Positions 26,878-36,794 are shown, counted from the first letter of the stretch. The stretch is DNA of 64,000 bases from Aurantibacter sp034110465 (GCA_034110465.1 JAWUZD010000007.1:62001-126000), one strand, 5' to 3'. The notes: generated from the sequence alone by a model not told the origin. Program-made: numbers and translations.

Positions 26878-27698
26878 TAGATAGAGTTTAAAATAGAGTA
26901 GTAGTGTTGTAAATAAATTGGTGTAGATTTAAATGTAAAGGAGTAATTTGCAGTATAAATTTCCACGTTTCTTATATATTTGTATAATATTTTGTAGTTA
27001 TCATCTTCTTCTGTAATTAAACCTATTGCAGAAACATTTATAGTTTCTGGATTAAGTTGTAATTGTTCAAAAGTAAATAGAATATAATAAATAACATCTT
27101 CTTGGGTAAATGTTTCAAAACTATTATAAAGCTCTAATTTGCCTGCTTTAAAAACAATTAAATCTATAGAGTTTGTATTAAAATTTATATAAGCTTTAGT
27201 TTCAGAATTGTTTCTATTTTCTCGCTTTAAGCTTTCTATCAGAACCGTAGATTGATGTTTGTAAGTAAAACTTCCAAAATGATCAAACACATAATTATTT
27301 ACGTTGGTATATGGAATATAAACTGAAACAATATCATTATTTGCTAATTCATCGTAAGCTATAAAATCCGTTTTAAGAATTTTAGTGTTATATTTTAAAT
27401 AATCTGTTAAAAGCGATTCATTAAAAAGAACTTTTGGTACTAAGGTTTGCCAAATGTTTTGATGTATAAGCGTTACATTATTAAATGTTTGGTGTAATTG
27501 TGTATGTGTATTAAAAATATGTTTTACGGCATCTAAAACTGTTTCTGTATTTTTAATTTCAGGAAACATTATTTGTTCTAAATATTCTACACATTTAGTT
27601 TTTGTGTTAAGAACACAAAAAGAAAGTCCATTCAAATTAATTTGAATGGACAAGTCTTTGGTTGTATTATTTATTTGGTTGTTACTCGTTATCGCCAT
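26877..27698 (-). CDS. DUF3822 family protein
   Basis: The protein belongs to DUF3822, an actin-like-fold family found just upstream of rsmD in Bacteroidota. I place the start at the internal ATG at 27698 (MAITSNNQINN), because the further ATG at 27719 would overlap the preceding gene by 38 bases; both are possible. Visible features are SIQINLNGLSFCVLN, then IAYDELANNDIVSVYIPYTNVNNYVF and INFNTNSIDLIVFKAGKLELYNSF, which repeat the strand-turn-strand plan of ASKHA domains. Function unknown. Confidence 0.78.
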   Translation of the reverse strand: MAITSNNQINNTTKDLSIQINLNGLSFCVLNTKTKCVEYLEQIMFPEIKNTETVLDAVKHIFNTHTQLHQTFNNVTLIHQNIWQTLVPKVLFNESLLTDYLKYNTKILKTDFIAYDELANNDIVSVYIPYTNVNNYVFDHFGSFTYKHQSTVLIESLKRENRNNSETKAYINFNTNSIDLIVFKAGKLELYNSFETFTQEDVIYYILFTFEQLQLNPETINVSAIGLITEEDDNYKILYKYIRNVEIYTANYSFTFKSTPIYLQHYYSILNSI

Positions 27699-28419
27699 AA
27701 TTTTTTGGCCAGTTACCAATAGTTTTTACTTCTTGCATAGACCCAACACGTATTGCATCTCCATTTACAGCCTCAACAGACATTACTTGATTTTCTTTCA
27801 AGATTAAATCTTTAGGTTGGTCGTATAAAATATCTGCTTTTTTAATAAAAGCTTCAAATACAGCTAACTTATTATCGTTATTGTCTGTAATAAAACCAGC
27901 ATTCATTTTAAATTTTGTATCATCTTTAGCAAATGGAACATTCATCATTGTTTTGTAACGAGTAGATGTTTTGAATAAAGAATCTTTTACAGATGCGTAT
28001 CCTAAAGTATCTATTATAACAATATCTTTAAAGGTATCTACATTCCCGTAAAGTTTAGTTAATTCTTCATCTAAAATAGTAGAATCACGTCTTTGTGTTA
28101 ATGTGAATTTTTCAGTTTCAATAAATTTAATTAAACTATCAAAGTTATTTGTAAACTTACCTTTTACTTCGTTATGTGCTAATTGAGCATCTCTAATATC
28201 AATTAACTTAGTAATAGAAGCTTTATAACGCTCATTTTTAATGTCGTTAAATTTAAGTTCGTTATAAACAGACATAAAAGTTGTGTATCCTAGAAATACA
28301 ATTAATACCCATAATACAATATGTACAACAGGTCTCATTTTATTAGATACAAATTTATTAATCATCCAAACAATTGCAATTGTTAAGAGAATACATAGAA
28401 TAATATAGATTAAATACAT
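27682..28419 (-). CDS. Membrane-anchored hypothetical protein upstream of DUF3822
   Basis: A 245-residue protein with two N-terminal membrane helices (about 2-23 and 31-51) and a soluble remainder of about 190 residues with long helices (residues 55-120) and a beta part. Conserved as the first gene of this three-gene unit with DUF3822 and rsmD as far as I recall, but I cannot name the family. It may act at the inner membrane. The start is a clear ATG with the hydrophobic stretch right after it. Confidence 0.65.
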   Translation of the reverse strand: MYLIYIILCILLTIAIVWMINKFVSNKMRPVVHIVLWVLIVFLGYTTFMSVYNELKFNDIKNERYKASITKLIDIRDAQLAHNEVKGKFTNNFDSLIKFIETEKFTLTQRRDSTILDEELTKLYGNVDTFKDIVIIDTLGYASVKDSLFKTSTRYKTMMNVPFAKDDTKFKMNAGFITDNNDNKLAVFEAFIKKADILYDQPKDLILKENQVMSVEAVNGDAIRVGSMQEVKTIGNWPKNYGDNE

Positions 28420-28533
28420 CTTTAAAAATTTATTAACGTTTCAACAAATCTACAATTTTTTTTTATTCGTAAAAACCTTATACCACTAAAAATCAAATTA
28501 TATTTACATTTTAATTCTTTTTTAAATTAAATA

Positions 28534-29964
28534 ATGACAAGTCAGCAATTCTATTCCCTTATAAAACAAGCGTTTCCGTTTACGCCAACGCAAAAACAAG
28601 GTGAATTGTTATTACACCTATCTCAATTTATTTTTAATAATAATAAAAATAGCTTATTCTTGCTAAAAGGGTTTGCGGGAACAGGTAAAACTACTATTAT
28701 TGGTGCGTTTGTAAGTAATTTGATGCATGCAGAAAAACTTTCGGTTTTAATGGCACCAACAGGAAGAGCAGCAAAAGTTATTTCTAATTATGCCAAAAAA
28801 GAAGCGTTTACTATCCATAAAAAAATATATTTTCCTAAAAAAGAATCTGGTGGCGGCGTAAAATTTGTTTTACAGCCGAATAAGCATAAAAACACTATTT
28901 TTATTGTAGATGAAGCATCTATGATTCCAGATACACCTGGAGATTCTAAACTCTTCGAAAATGGCTCTTTATTAGACGATTTAATTCAATATGTTTATCA
29001 AGGTCAAGATTGTAAATTGTTGTTAATAGGAGACACAGCACAGTTGCCTCCTGTAAAGTTAGATTTAAGTCCAGCATTAAACGAGGATACATTAAGTCTC
29101 AATTACAATAAAGATGTTTCTCTTATAGAATTAGACGAAGTGGTTAGACAAGGTTTAGATTCTGGTATTTTGTATAACGCAACAGAATTAAGAGAAAGTT
29201 TAGCATCACATTTTTTTGACAGTTTTCAATTCAATTTAAAAAACTTTAAAGACATTGTACGTCTAGTTGATGGCTATGAGATTATGGACTCTATTAACGA
29301 TGCTTACAGTAGTTTGGGTTATGAAGACACATCAATTATAGTTCGTAGTAATAAACGTGCAAATATGTATAATCAGCAAATTAGAAGTCGTATTTTATTT
29401 AACGAAAACGAATTATCTTCGGGAGATTATCTAATGGTTGTTAAAAATAATTATTTCTGGATAAAACCAACAACCGAAGCTGGATTTATTGCCAATGGAG
29501 ATATTATTGAAGTGCTAGAGATTTTTAGTATAAAGGAATTATACGGATTTAGATTTGCCGAAGTAAAAGTTAGAATGGTAGATTACCCAAATATGAAACC
29601 TTTTGAAACCGTTTTACTTTTAGATACAATTGATGCAGAAACACCATCTTTAACTTACGAAGATTCTAATAGACTTTATCAAAGCGTGCAAGAAGATTAC
29701 CAAGATGAAACTAGTAAATACAAGAAATTCCTAAAAACTAAAAGTAATAAGCATTTTAATGCTTTACAGGTTAAGTTTTCTTACGCTATAACATGTCATA
29801 AATCTCAAGGTGGACAATGGCATACCGTTTTTGTAGAACAACCCTATTTACCAAATGGCATAGATAGAGATTATTTACGTTGGTTATATACTGCTATAAC
29901 AAGAGCAAAAGAAAAATTGTATCTTATTGGTTTTAAAGATGATTTTTTTATTGAAAATGAATAA
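28534..29964 (+). CDS. RecD/Dda-like superfamily 1 helicase
   Basis: A 476-residue 5'-3' type SF1B helicase without the extra RecD domains. Motif I GFAGTGKTT (near residues 45-53), motif II IVDEASM, the glutamine-arginine area GDTAQLPPV (motif III), and C-terminal CHKSQGGQWHTVFV and YTAITRAKEKLYLIG (motifs V and VI) are all present. Probably acts in DNA repair or replication-fork processing. Monocistronic; divergent from the DUF3822 unit. Confidence 0.9.
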   Translation: MTSQQFYSLIKQAFPFTPTQKQGELLLHLSQFIFNNNKNSLFLLKGFAGTGKTTIIGAFVSNLMHAEKLSVLMAPTGRAAKVISNYAKKEAFTIHKKIYFPKKESGGGVKFVLQPNKHKNTIFIVDEASMIPDTPGDSKLFENGSLLDDLIQYVYQGQDCKLLLIGDTAQLPPVKLDLSPALNEDTLSLNYNKDVSLIELDEVVRQGLDSGILYNATELRESLASHFFDSFQFNLKNFKDIVRLVDGYEIMDSINDAYSSLGYEDTSIIVRSNKRANMYNQQIRSRILFNENELSSGDYLMVVKNNYFWIKPTTEAGFIANGDIIEVLEIFSIKELYGFRFAEVKVRMVDYPNMKPFETVLLLDTIDAETPSLTYEDSNRLYQSVQEDYQDETSKYKKFLKTKSNKHFNALQVKFSYAITCHKSQGGQWHTVFVEQPYLPNGIDRDYLRWLYTAITRAKEKLYLIGFKDDFFIENE

Positions 29965-30034
29965 ATAAATGTAAATTTTTGAAATAAGTAAAGCACTAAG
30001 AAACTCTAATTAATTTATAAATCTAAATTACTAA

Positions 30035-30601
30035 ATGACATTTGAAACACTATTAAGTATATTTTTAGGAATAGGTTTAGCGGCATCTGTTGGTTTTAGA
30101 GTTTTTGTGCCATTATTTGCATTAAGTCTAGCAGCATATTTTAATGTTTGGGAATTAAATAGTAATTGGGAATGGATTGGAAGTACATCTGCATTAATTA
30201 CCTTAGGCGTAGCAACAATTTTTGAGATTTTTGCTTATTATATTCCTTATTTAGATAATATGTTAGATTCTGTTGCAATTCCATTAGCGGCTATTGCAGG
30301 AACAGCAGTTATGGTTTCTACAGTTGCAGATTTAAGTCCGGTTTTTACTTGGGCTTTAGCTATAATAGCTGGTGGAGGAACCGCAGCTGCAATAGCAGGA
30401 ACAACTGGTGCAACACGTTTAGCATCTACAGCGACTACTGCTGGAATTGGAAATCCAGTTGTAGCAACATTAGAAACAGGAACTTCGGTAGTCATGTCTG
30501 TTGTTTCACTTTTTATTCCTGTTTTAGCAATCTTATTGGTTGTGTTGATTCTATTTGTTATTTATAAATTATATAAAAAGTTCAAGAGAAATAAGGCATA
30601 A
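30035..30601 (+). CDS. DUF4126 membrane protein
   Basis: A 188-residue inner-membrane protein with about five hydrophobic segments and long Gly/Ala/Thr-rich stretches (IAGGGTAAAIAGTTGATRLAST), as in DUF4126. The short basic tail KLYKKFKRNKA is cytoplasmic by the positive-inside rule. Ends 49 bases before kdsB. Function unknown. Confidence 0.8.
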   Translation: MTFETLLSIFLGIGLAASVGFRVFVPLFALSLAAYFNVWELNSNWEWIGSTSALITLGVATIFEIFAYYIPYLDNMLDSVAIPLAAIAGTAVMVSTVADLSPVFTWALAIIAGGGTAAAIAGTTGATRLASTATTAGIGNPVVATLETGTSVVMSVVSLFIPVLAILLVVLILFVIYKLYKKFKRNKA

Positions 30602-30650
30602 CTTATTTAAATCTTCTATTTTTGAAACTCATCTAAACGCTATTCCATTT

Positions 30651-31379
30651 ATGAAAATTATAGCCATGATTCCAGCACGTTATAGTGCTTCTCGATTTCC
30701 TGCAAAGTTAATGCAAGATTTAAACGGGAAACCTGTAATTACAAGAACGTATCAAGCAACGGTTGCAACCAATTTATTTGATGATGTTATTGTAGTTACG
30801 GATAGTGCTATTATTTTTAAAGAAATTGAACGTATTGGCGGAAAAGTAATGATGAGCCAAAAAGAGCACGAATGTGGAAGCGATAGAATTGCTGAAGCTG
30901 TAGAACATTTAGATATAGATATTGTAGTTAATGTTCAAGGAGACGAACCTTTTACAGAGGTAGATTCTCTTAAGAAACTAATAAAAGTCTTCAAAGAAGA
31001 TGTGGGAAAAGAAGTCGATTTAGCGTCTTTAATGGTTCATATTACAGATCAAGACGAAATTAAAAACCCTAATACAGTAAAGGTTATTGTAGATCAAAAA
31101 GACTTTGCGTTGTATTTTTCAAGAAGTCCAATTCCTTATCCTAGAGATACAGAAGTTGCTACAAAATATTACAAACATAAAGGTGTTTATGCGTTTAGAA
31201 AGCAAGCTATAATGGATTTTTATAATTTGCCAATGCAACTTTTAGAAGCGTCAGAAAAAATAGAATGTATCCGTTATTTAGAATACGGAAAACGTATTAA
31301 AATGGTAGAAACAAACGTTCAAGGTGTAGAAATAGATACACCAGAAGATTTAGAACGTGCTAAAAAACTTTGGAAGTAA
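30651..31379 (+). CDS. kdsB: 3-deoxy-manno-octulosonate cytidylyltransferase KdsB
   Basis: Activates Kdo with CTP to CMP-Kdo for lipid A-core synthesis. The start is the ATG of MKIIAMIPARYSASRFPAK, which aligns with the family; a longer frame starting at 30555 overlaps the preceding gene and is not supported. VVVTDS, GSDRIAEA and NVQGDEP are nucleotide-binding motifs. The end overlaps the HAD gene. Proximity to kdnB suggests the sugar handled may be 8-amino-Kdo, as in Shewanella. Confidence 0.95.
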   Translation: MKIIAMIPARYSASRFPAKLMQDLNGKPVITRTYQATVATNLFDDVIVVTDSAIIFKEIERIGGKVMMSQKEHECGSDRIAEAVEHLDIDIVVNVQGDEPFTEVDSLKKLIKVFKEDVGKEVDLASLMVHITDQDEIKNPNTVKVIVDQKDFALYFSRSPIPYPRDTEVATKYYKHKGVYAFRKQAIMDFYNLPMQLLEASEKIECIRYLEYGKRIKMVETNVQGVEIDTPEDLERAKKLWK

Positions 31380-32086
31380 CATTGAAGAATAATTACGAAC
31401 ATATAAAAGTTATTGGCTTTGATGCAGATGATACACTTTGGGTTAACGAAACTTATTTTCGTGAAGCCGAAGATAAATTTGCAGATTTGTTATGTGGATT
31501 TGAAACAAAAAATAAAATTGATCAAGAGTTATTTAAAAAAGAAATTGACAATTTACCAACCTATGGTTATGGTGTAAAAGGTTTTGTTTTATCTATGGTG
31601 GAAATGGCTTTAGAGTTGTCTAATTATACCATTTCGAATCAAGTTATTTCACAGATTTTAGATATAGGAAAAGAAATGATTCATCAACCCGTAGAATTAT
31701 TAGATGGCGTAGAGGAAACATTAAAAGAATTATCATCTAAATATAGGTTAATTGTTGCTACAAAAGGCGATTTATTAGATCAGGAACGTAAATTAGAGAA
31801 ATCAGGATTGCTAGAATATTTTCATCACATTGAAGTTTTAAGTGATAAAAAAGAAGCTAATTATTCTAAACTTTTAAATCATCTAGATATTAAGCCATCG
31901 GAGTTTTTAATGGTTGGAAATTCTTTAAAATCAGATGTTTTACCATTAGTAAATATAAAAGGAAATGCCATTCATATTCCTTTTCATACCACATGGCAAC
32001 ATGAGTTAGTTAACGAAAACGATATGGTTAGTAAGAACTACAAAACGTTAAATTGTATTTTAGACTTACCAAAATTATTAAATTAG
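31370..32086 (+). CDS. HAD-superfamily hydrolase
   Basis: A 238-residue phosphatase-type HAD protein with a helical cap (about residues 25-105). Motif I is GFDADDTLW with the nucleophile and acid Asp pair, motif II VATKGD, motif III Lys before LEYFHH... and motif IV MVGNSLKSD. It begins with TTG, overlapping the last 10 bases of kdsB; a second TTG at 31382 is the alternative. Given its position between kdsB and kdnB, a role in Kdo metabolism (for example dephosphorylating Kdo 8-phosphate or an amino derivative) is possible, but the fold differs from KdsC, which lacks this cap. Confidence 0.85.
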   Translation: MEVTLKNNYEHIKVIGFDADDTLWVNETYFREAEDKFADLLCGFETKNKIDQELFKKEIDNLPTYGYGVKGFVLSMVEMALELSNYTISNQVISQILDIGKEMIHQPVELLDGVEETLKELSSKYRLIVATKGDLLDQERKLEKSGLLEYFHHIEVLSDKKEANYSKLLNHLDIKPSEFLMVGNSLKSDVLPLVNIKGNAIHIPFHTTWQHELVNENDMVSKNYKTLNCILDLPKLLN

Positions 32087-32124
32087 TTAAAAAAGCGATA
32101 CTTTTATCGTGTTATAAGACCTAA

Positions 32125-33207
32125 ATGAGTTACAAAAATTACCCAATGGTAGCTAGAATCGTTTTTGGACGAGGAAGCTTTAATCAATTAGAAGACCTAT
32201 TAGAACCAAAGCGTTCTCATATTGATGCGCCATTTATTTTTATTGTAGATAATGTTTTTAAAGGAAACGCTTGGTTGACAGGAAGAATTCCTTTAAAATA
32301 TGACGATAAAATTATATATGTTTCTGCAGATGAAGAACCCAAAACATCTCAAATAGATGAATTGGTAGAGCAAATTATATTAGATACAAAACAAAAACCA
32401 TCTGGAATTATTGGTATTGGTGGCGGAACTATTTTAGACATTGCAAAAGCAGTTTCTATTATGATAAAAAACCCAGGTTCGTCTTCCGAATATCAAGGTT
32501 GGGATTTAGTTAAAACACCTTCAATTTATCATGTAGGTATTCCTACTATTTCTGGTACAGGAGCAGAAGTATCTCGTACTACAGTTTTAACTGGGCCAAA
32601 ATTAAAATTAGGAATAAATAGTGATTATACACCATTTGATCAAGTAATATTAGACCCAGAATTAACTAAAGATGTACCAAAAGATCAATGGTTTTACACA
32701 GGAATGGATTGTTATATTCACTGTATAGAATCTTTAAATGGAACTTTTCTAAATGCCTTTAGTCAATCTTATGGCGAAAAAGCATTGGAGTTGTGTAAAG
32801 CAATTTTTGTAGAAGATAAATATACCAAAGAAGAAGCGCAAGATCAATTAATGATGGCTAGCTGGCATGGTGGAATGAGTATTGCATATTCTCAGGTTGG
32901 CGTAGCACATGCAATGAGTTATGGTTTAGGTTATTTATTAGGAACAAAACACGGAATTGGAAACTGTATTGTTTTTGACCATTTAGAAGAGTTTTATCCT
33001 GAAGGTGTTGCATTATTTAAGCAAATGAAGGTAAAACACAACATTACCTTACCTCAAGGTATTTGTAGCGGTTTATCTGATTCAGATTTTGACATTATGA
33101 TAAATGTTGCTTTAAGTTTAGAGCCGTTATGGGAAAACGCCATAGGTAAAAATTGGAAAAAAATAGTAACTAGAGAAAAACTTAAAGCTTTATATCAAAA
33201 AATGTAA
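32125..33207 (+). CDS. kdnB: 3-deoxy-octulosonate 8-oxidase KdnB
   Basis: Iron-type group III alcohol dehydrogenase, 360 residues. The dinucleotide site GGGTILDIAKAVS and the SGTGAEVSRT motif are present, and the metal-site region includes HAMSYGLGYLLG and KHGIGNC. The long segment around DQWFYTGMDCYIHC closely resembles KdnB of Shewanella as I recall it, the enzyme that oxidises the C8 hydroxyl of Kdo before transamination to 8-amino-Kdo. Position in a kdsB cluster supports this. The partner aminotransferase KdnA is not in the window. Confidence 0.85.
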   Translation: MSYKNYPMVARIVFGRGSFNQLEDLLEPKRSHIDAPFIFIVDNVFKGNAWLTGRIPLKYDDKIIYVSADEEPKTSQIDELVEQIILDTKQKPSGIIGIGGGTILDIAKAVSIMIKNPGSSSEYQGWDLVKTPSIYHVGIPTISGTGAEVSRTTVLTGPKLKLGINSDYTPFDQVILDPELTKDVPKDQWFYTGMDCYIHCIESLNGTFLNAFSQSYGEKALELCKAIFVEDKYTKEEAQDQLMMASWHGGMSIAYSQVGVAHAMSYGLGYLLGTKHGIGNCIVFDHLEEFYPEGVALFKQMKVKHNITLPQGICSGLSDSDFDIMINVALSLEPLWENAIGKNWKKIVTREKLKALYQKM

Positions 33208-33208
33208 T

Positions 33209-33757
33209 ATGCGTTGGTTAGCTAAACTTATATATTTTCGTATTCTAGGTTGGAAAATAATTGGCAACACTAGTTTTTCTAAAGAAACCATAAAAAAAGC
33301 CGTTATTATTTCTGCACCACATACAAGTAATTACGATTTTTTTATTGGATTGTTTTTACGAAAAATTGTTGGTGTAAAAACGAATTTTGTAGGTAAAAAA
33401 GAATTGTTTACTTGGCCATTTGGTTATTATTTTAGAGCAGTTGGTGGCGTTGCCTTAGATAGAACTTCTGGACAGAATAAAGTAGAAGCAATTGCTGGTT
33501 TTTTTAAAGACAAAGAAGAGTTTAGATTAACATTAGCTCCAGAAGGTACACGTAAAAAAGTAAACGAATGGAAAACAGGTTTCTATTATATTGCGCAAAA
33601 AGCTAATGTACCTATTATAATGTTTACGTTAGATTTTGAAAACAAACAGAACCATATTTCTGAGCCTTATTATTTGACAAACGATTTTGAAAAAGATATG
33701 GCTTATTTAAAAAGCTTTTTTAAAGGTGTAAAAGGTAAGATTTCTGAAAATTCTTAA
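33209..33757 (+). CDS. PlsC-like acyltransferase
   Basis: A 182-residue lysophospholipid acyltransferase-like protein. The catalytic HX4D is HTSNYD near residue 38, and the substrate motif is APEGTRKK, with a late PIIMF strand. Shorter than typical PlsC. It follows kdnB by one base, so it belongs to the same unit and may acylate a lipid A or another envelope lipid precursor; that is inference. Confidence 0.82.
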   Translation: MRWLAKLIYFRILGWKIIGNTSFSKETIKKAVIISAPHTSNYDFFIGLFLRKIVGVKTNFVGKKELFTWPFGYYFRAVGGVALDRTSGQNKVEAIAGFFKDKEEFRLTLAPEGTRKKVNEWKTGFYYIAQKANVPIIMFTLDFENKQNHISEPYYLTNDFEKDMAYLKSFFKGVKGKISENS

Positions 33758-33888
33758 GTTTTTAGATATTCAATAATTAACAACTAGGCATAATAATTGT
33801 ATAATATAAAATAATGTAGCTTTAGATGAAACATAAATTAAACAAGTAATATACACTTGTCACTAAAAAGAAACATTATACCTACTTC

Positions 33889-33924
33889 AAAAAGCGACTT
33901 TAATATTCTAAAGTCGCTTTTTTT
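33889..33924. terminator. Bidirectional terminator after the kdsB-kdnB unit
   Basis: Arms AAAAAGCGACTTTA and TAAAGTCGCTTTTTTT around a 6-base loop, with an A run on the left and T run on the right, between convergent genes. Confidence 0.92.
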
Positions 33925-33934
33925 AAGTTAAATA

Positions 33935-36373
33935 TTAACCTTCCATATTTCCAGAACCATAACCACCATTTCTATCATTTTTCTTTTTCTGGTTAAATCG
34001 GTACGTGAATGCTAAATTAAAACTGCGCTCACTCCATTGGAATTCACTATTTCCTTCAAAGGTTGGAGTTATTGTGTTTTGAAAACGTTTTCTGCTATTA
34101 AAAACATCATTCACATTAAAAGTAATAGACGCTTTTTCTTTAAAGAGATCTTTACTAAAAGCCAAAGTCATATTAAAAACACCATCTGTTTTTGTTTGTG
34201 CATCTTCTCTTGGACCTCTATAATTAAGATTAGTTTGCCAATCTATATTGTATGGTAATGTGTATTTGTTACTTATACGAGCAAACCATTGATTGTTTGT
34301 GTTATTAAGACTTAATCCGTTTAATGTTTCGCCTTCAATGGTATTTCTAAAAAAGTTGTAATTACCGTTTATACGCCATTTTTTTGACGGATTATAGGTT
34401 ATGGTAAATTCTGCACCTAATCTTTTTTCTGAAGCTAAATTAATTGGTGTTCGCTGTATGACAGGTAGCTCTTGTCCGTTTACAATAGCTGTAGTTCCAT
34501 TATCGAAACTTTGAAAGCTAAATACATCTGTTGCGTAAGAATAGTAAGTAGAGCCATTTAAACTCAGTTTCCCTATTTTTTTATAATAACCTAAGTCAAA
34601 TTGTCCCGAGTAACTTGGATCTAAGTCTGGGTTTCCTTGAAAAACACTGGTAACACTAGAACGTGATGGGAAAGGATTTATAAAAAAGGATCTTGGTCTT
34701 CTTAAACGTCTAGCATAACCTAAGGTTATATTTTCTTTTTCGCTTAATTCATAACTTAAATTTACGGTAGGAAATAATCCTGTGTAATTTTTCTTAGTTA
34801 AATCTGCAGTTGTTTTTTGATTAATTGTGATTTGTGTATTCTCTAAACGCAATCCTAATAGGTAAGAGAATTTTCCAAATTTACTACCAAATTGCGTATA
34901 AGCCGCATACAAATATTCTCTAAAAAGTAACTCATTAGATAAATTATTATCTAACACAAAATCGGTTTCTGATGCGTTTAAAAAACGAACTTGATAATCT
35001 GTATTTGTATTATTAAAGTTACCTCTAAAACCAGCTTCAAACTGATGTTTTTCGCCAATAGGTAAAACATAATCACCTTGAAGAAGTAAACGAGTTTCAT
35101 CGCTAAAGGTATTAACCTGTTCACTTAATATATTATTAACCAGTACTGGAGAATCTTCATCTTCTGAAGTATCTTCATATTGAAATTCAAGACTTAATGT
35201 ATGACCAGAAGTTTCAAAATTTTTAGTAAAATTAGTACTGTATTGTATGGTTTTATCATCCTCAATTTCTGGATCAAATCGTGTGCTTGTATTTGTTAAT
35301 AATCTATTAGAATCAAACTGTTCAAGTATATTATTGGTATTATCTCTATTTACATTATCTCTATAAAAAATAGAAGTTGTTAAAGAAGCAGACTCGTTTA
35401 CATACCATTCAAGACCTAAGTTTGTATTAAAACCTTTGCGTTCTCTTTCAAAGCGTTTAGTCTCGTCTAAATAAGTATCTGGATTATTAGTAATTAAGTT
35501 ACCATTATCGTCAAAATCTTCATTAAAATAACGGGAAGAGGTATTCCAGTTTCCAGGATTTTCTCTGTAGCTGTATCCAGTTGTATTAAAAATATTTATG
35601 TTTCCAGTTCTGTAATTTAGGTTTCCTGAAATCCCTGCACTTGGGTTGTAACCAATATTAGTGTTTATAGCTCCATTTAAACCTTGTAATTTGCTTCGTC
35701 TTAAAATAATATTAATAATACCTGCGGTTCCTTCAGAATCATAACGTGCCGAAGGCGAAGTAATTACTTCTACTTTCTCAATTGATTCTGCAGGTAATTG
35801 GCGTAAAGCATCAGAACCGCTTAAACCTACTAAACCTGATGGTTTTCCGTTAATAAGTATACGGACATTTTCGTTTCCTCTAAGTGCTACATTTCCTTCA
35901 ACATCTACAGAAACCGATGGGACATTATCTAAAACATCACTAACTGTTCCGCCTCTTACGGTTAAGTCTTTACCAACATTGTAGATTTTTTTATCTAGCT
36001 TGATTTCTACTGTAGTTTTTTCAGCTATAATACTCACTTCATCTAAGGATTCTGCATTTTCAAAAAGATATTGCGTTGCAAGTGTCTCAGACTTATCTAA
36101 ACTCTGAGCTTTTAATGTTACGGTTTTAAAACCTATATATTCAAAACTAATAGCATAAACTCCTGTAGGAACAGATATCTCATAATTACCAGAAGCATCT
36201 GTTATTCCTCCATTAATATTATTAAAATCTGTAGTGTCTTTAAAAACAACGGTTGCATATTCTAAAGGTAAATTAGTGCCTTTTTCTAAAATTTGACCTT
36301 TTATGGTGTTGTTTTGAGCCTTAACAATAACGGTGAAAAGTAATAATGCTATTGTAAATAATAATTTATTCAT
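33935..36373 (-). CDS. TonB-dependent outer-membrane receptor (OMP_b-brl_3)
   Basis: An outer-membrane beta-barrel of about 812 residues. I use the ATG at 36373 (MNKLLFTIALLL), which starts a clean signal peptide ending VIVKAQ; the ATG at 36403 would add ten residues. Then come a CarboxypepD_reg domain (GQILEKGTNLPLEYATVVFKD), a plug domain (VEITTSPSARYDSEG-like region, ILINGKPSG), and a barrel rich in aromatic strands. The C-terminal end shows no TonB-box clarity but the family (with OMP_b-brl_3) is common in Bacteroidota. Substrate unknown. Confidence 0.9.
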   Translation of the reverse strand: MNKLLFTIALLLFTVIVKAQNNTIKGQILEKGTNLPLEYATVVFKDTTDFNNINGGITDASGNYEISVPTGVYAISFEYIGFKTVTLKAQSLDKSETLATQYLFENAESLDEVSIIAEKTTVEIKLDKKIYNVGKDLTVRGGTVSDVLDNVPSVSVDVEGNVALRGNENVRILINGKPSGLVGLSGSDALRQLPAESIEKVEVITSPSARYDSEGTAGIINIILRRSKLQGLNGAINTNIGYNPSAGISGNLNYRTGNINIFNTTGYSYRENPGNWNTSSRYFNEDFDDNGNLITNNPDTYLDETKRFERERKGFNTNLGLEWYVNESASLTTSIFYRDNVNRDNTNNILEQFDSNRLLTNTSTRFDPEIEDDKTIQYSTNFTKNFETSGHTLSLEFQYEDTSEDEDSPVLVNNILSEQVNTFSDETRLLLQGDYVLPIGEKHQFEAGFRGNFNNTNTDYQVRFLNASETDFVLDNNLSNELLFREYLYAAYTQFGSKFGKFSYLLGLRLENTQITINQKTTADLTKKNYTGLFPTVNLSYELSEKENITLGYARRLRRPRSFFINPFPSRSSVTSVFQGNPDLDPSYSGQFDLGYYKKIGKLSLNGSTYYSYATDVFSFQSFDNGTTAIVNGQELPVIQRTPINLASEKRLGAEFTITYNPSKKWRINGNYNFFRNTIEGETLNGLSLNNTNNQWFARISNKYTLPYNIDWQTNLNYRGPREDAQTKTDGVFNMTLAFSKDLFKEKASITFNVNDVFNSRKRFQNTITPTFEGNSEFQWSERSFNLAFTYRFNQKKKNDRNGGYGSGNMEG

Positions 36374-36452
36374 AGAATATGTTTTGCTAAAATAAGATTG
36401 CAAAAATAACTTATGCCTTAAGGTGTTAAGGTTAAAGGTCTGTTAATTAAAA

Positions 36453-36794
36453 TTATATAATTGTATCAATTAATTCTGTAGGTCTTGCTATAACAGCTTT
36501 AGTTCCGTTAACAATTATTGGTCTTTCTATTAATTTAGGATTTTTAACCATTGCTTCAATAATTTCAGTATCGGTTAATTCTTTTCCTTTATAATCGGTT
36601 TTCCAAATTGCTTCGGTTTTCCTGACTAATTGAATAGGATCAAACCCTAATTTTGAAATAACGTCTGTTAGCTCTTCAACTGTAAAGTTTTCATCTAAAT
36701 ATTTTACAACTTCAAATTCTACATTTTTTTCTTCTAAATGTGCTACGCCTAAACGTGATTTACTGCAGCGTGGATTATGGTATATTTTGATCAT
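36453..36794 (-). CDS. ArsC/Spx-family thioredoxin-fold reductase
   Basis: A 113-residue protein of the arsenate reductase (glutaredoxin type) family. The active Cys9 lies in HNPRCSKSR, and the RPI motif (ERPIIVNGTKAVI with Arg before Pro) is present. Enzymes of this family reduce arsenate with glutathione-type donors or act as YffB-like proteins; nothing nearby suggests arsenic resistance, so a general redox role is as likely. Confidence 0.82.
   Translation of the reverse strand: MIKIYHNPRCSKSRLGVAHLEEKNVEFEVVKYLDENFTVEELTDVISKLGFDPIQLVRKTEAIWKTDYKGKELTDTEIIEAMVKNPKLIERPIIVNGTKAVIARPTELIDTII

Noticed and set aside
30349..30567. 72-codon frame in another phase inside DUF4126
   Set aside because: Out-of-frame reading of a Gly/Ala/Thr-rich membrane gene, giving a Cys/Ser/Asn-rich product without start context.
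30555..31379. Long version of kdsB starting at 30555
   Set aside because: The extra 32 residues overlap DUF4126 and do not resemble KdsB; the ATG at 30651 begins the standard motif MKIIAMIPARYS.
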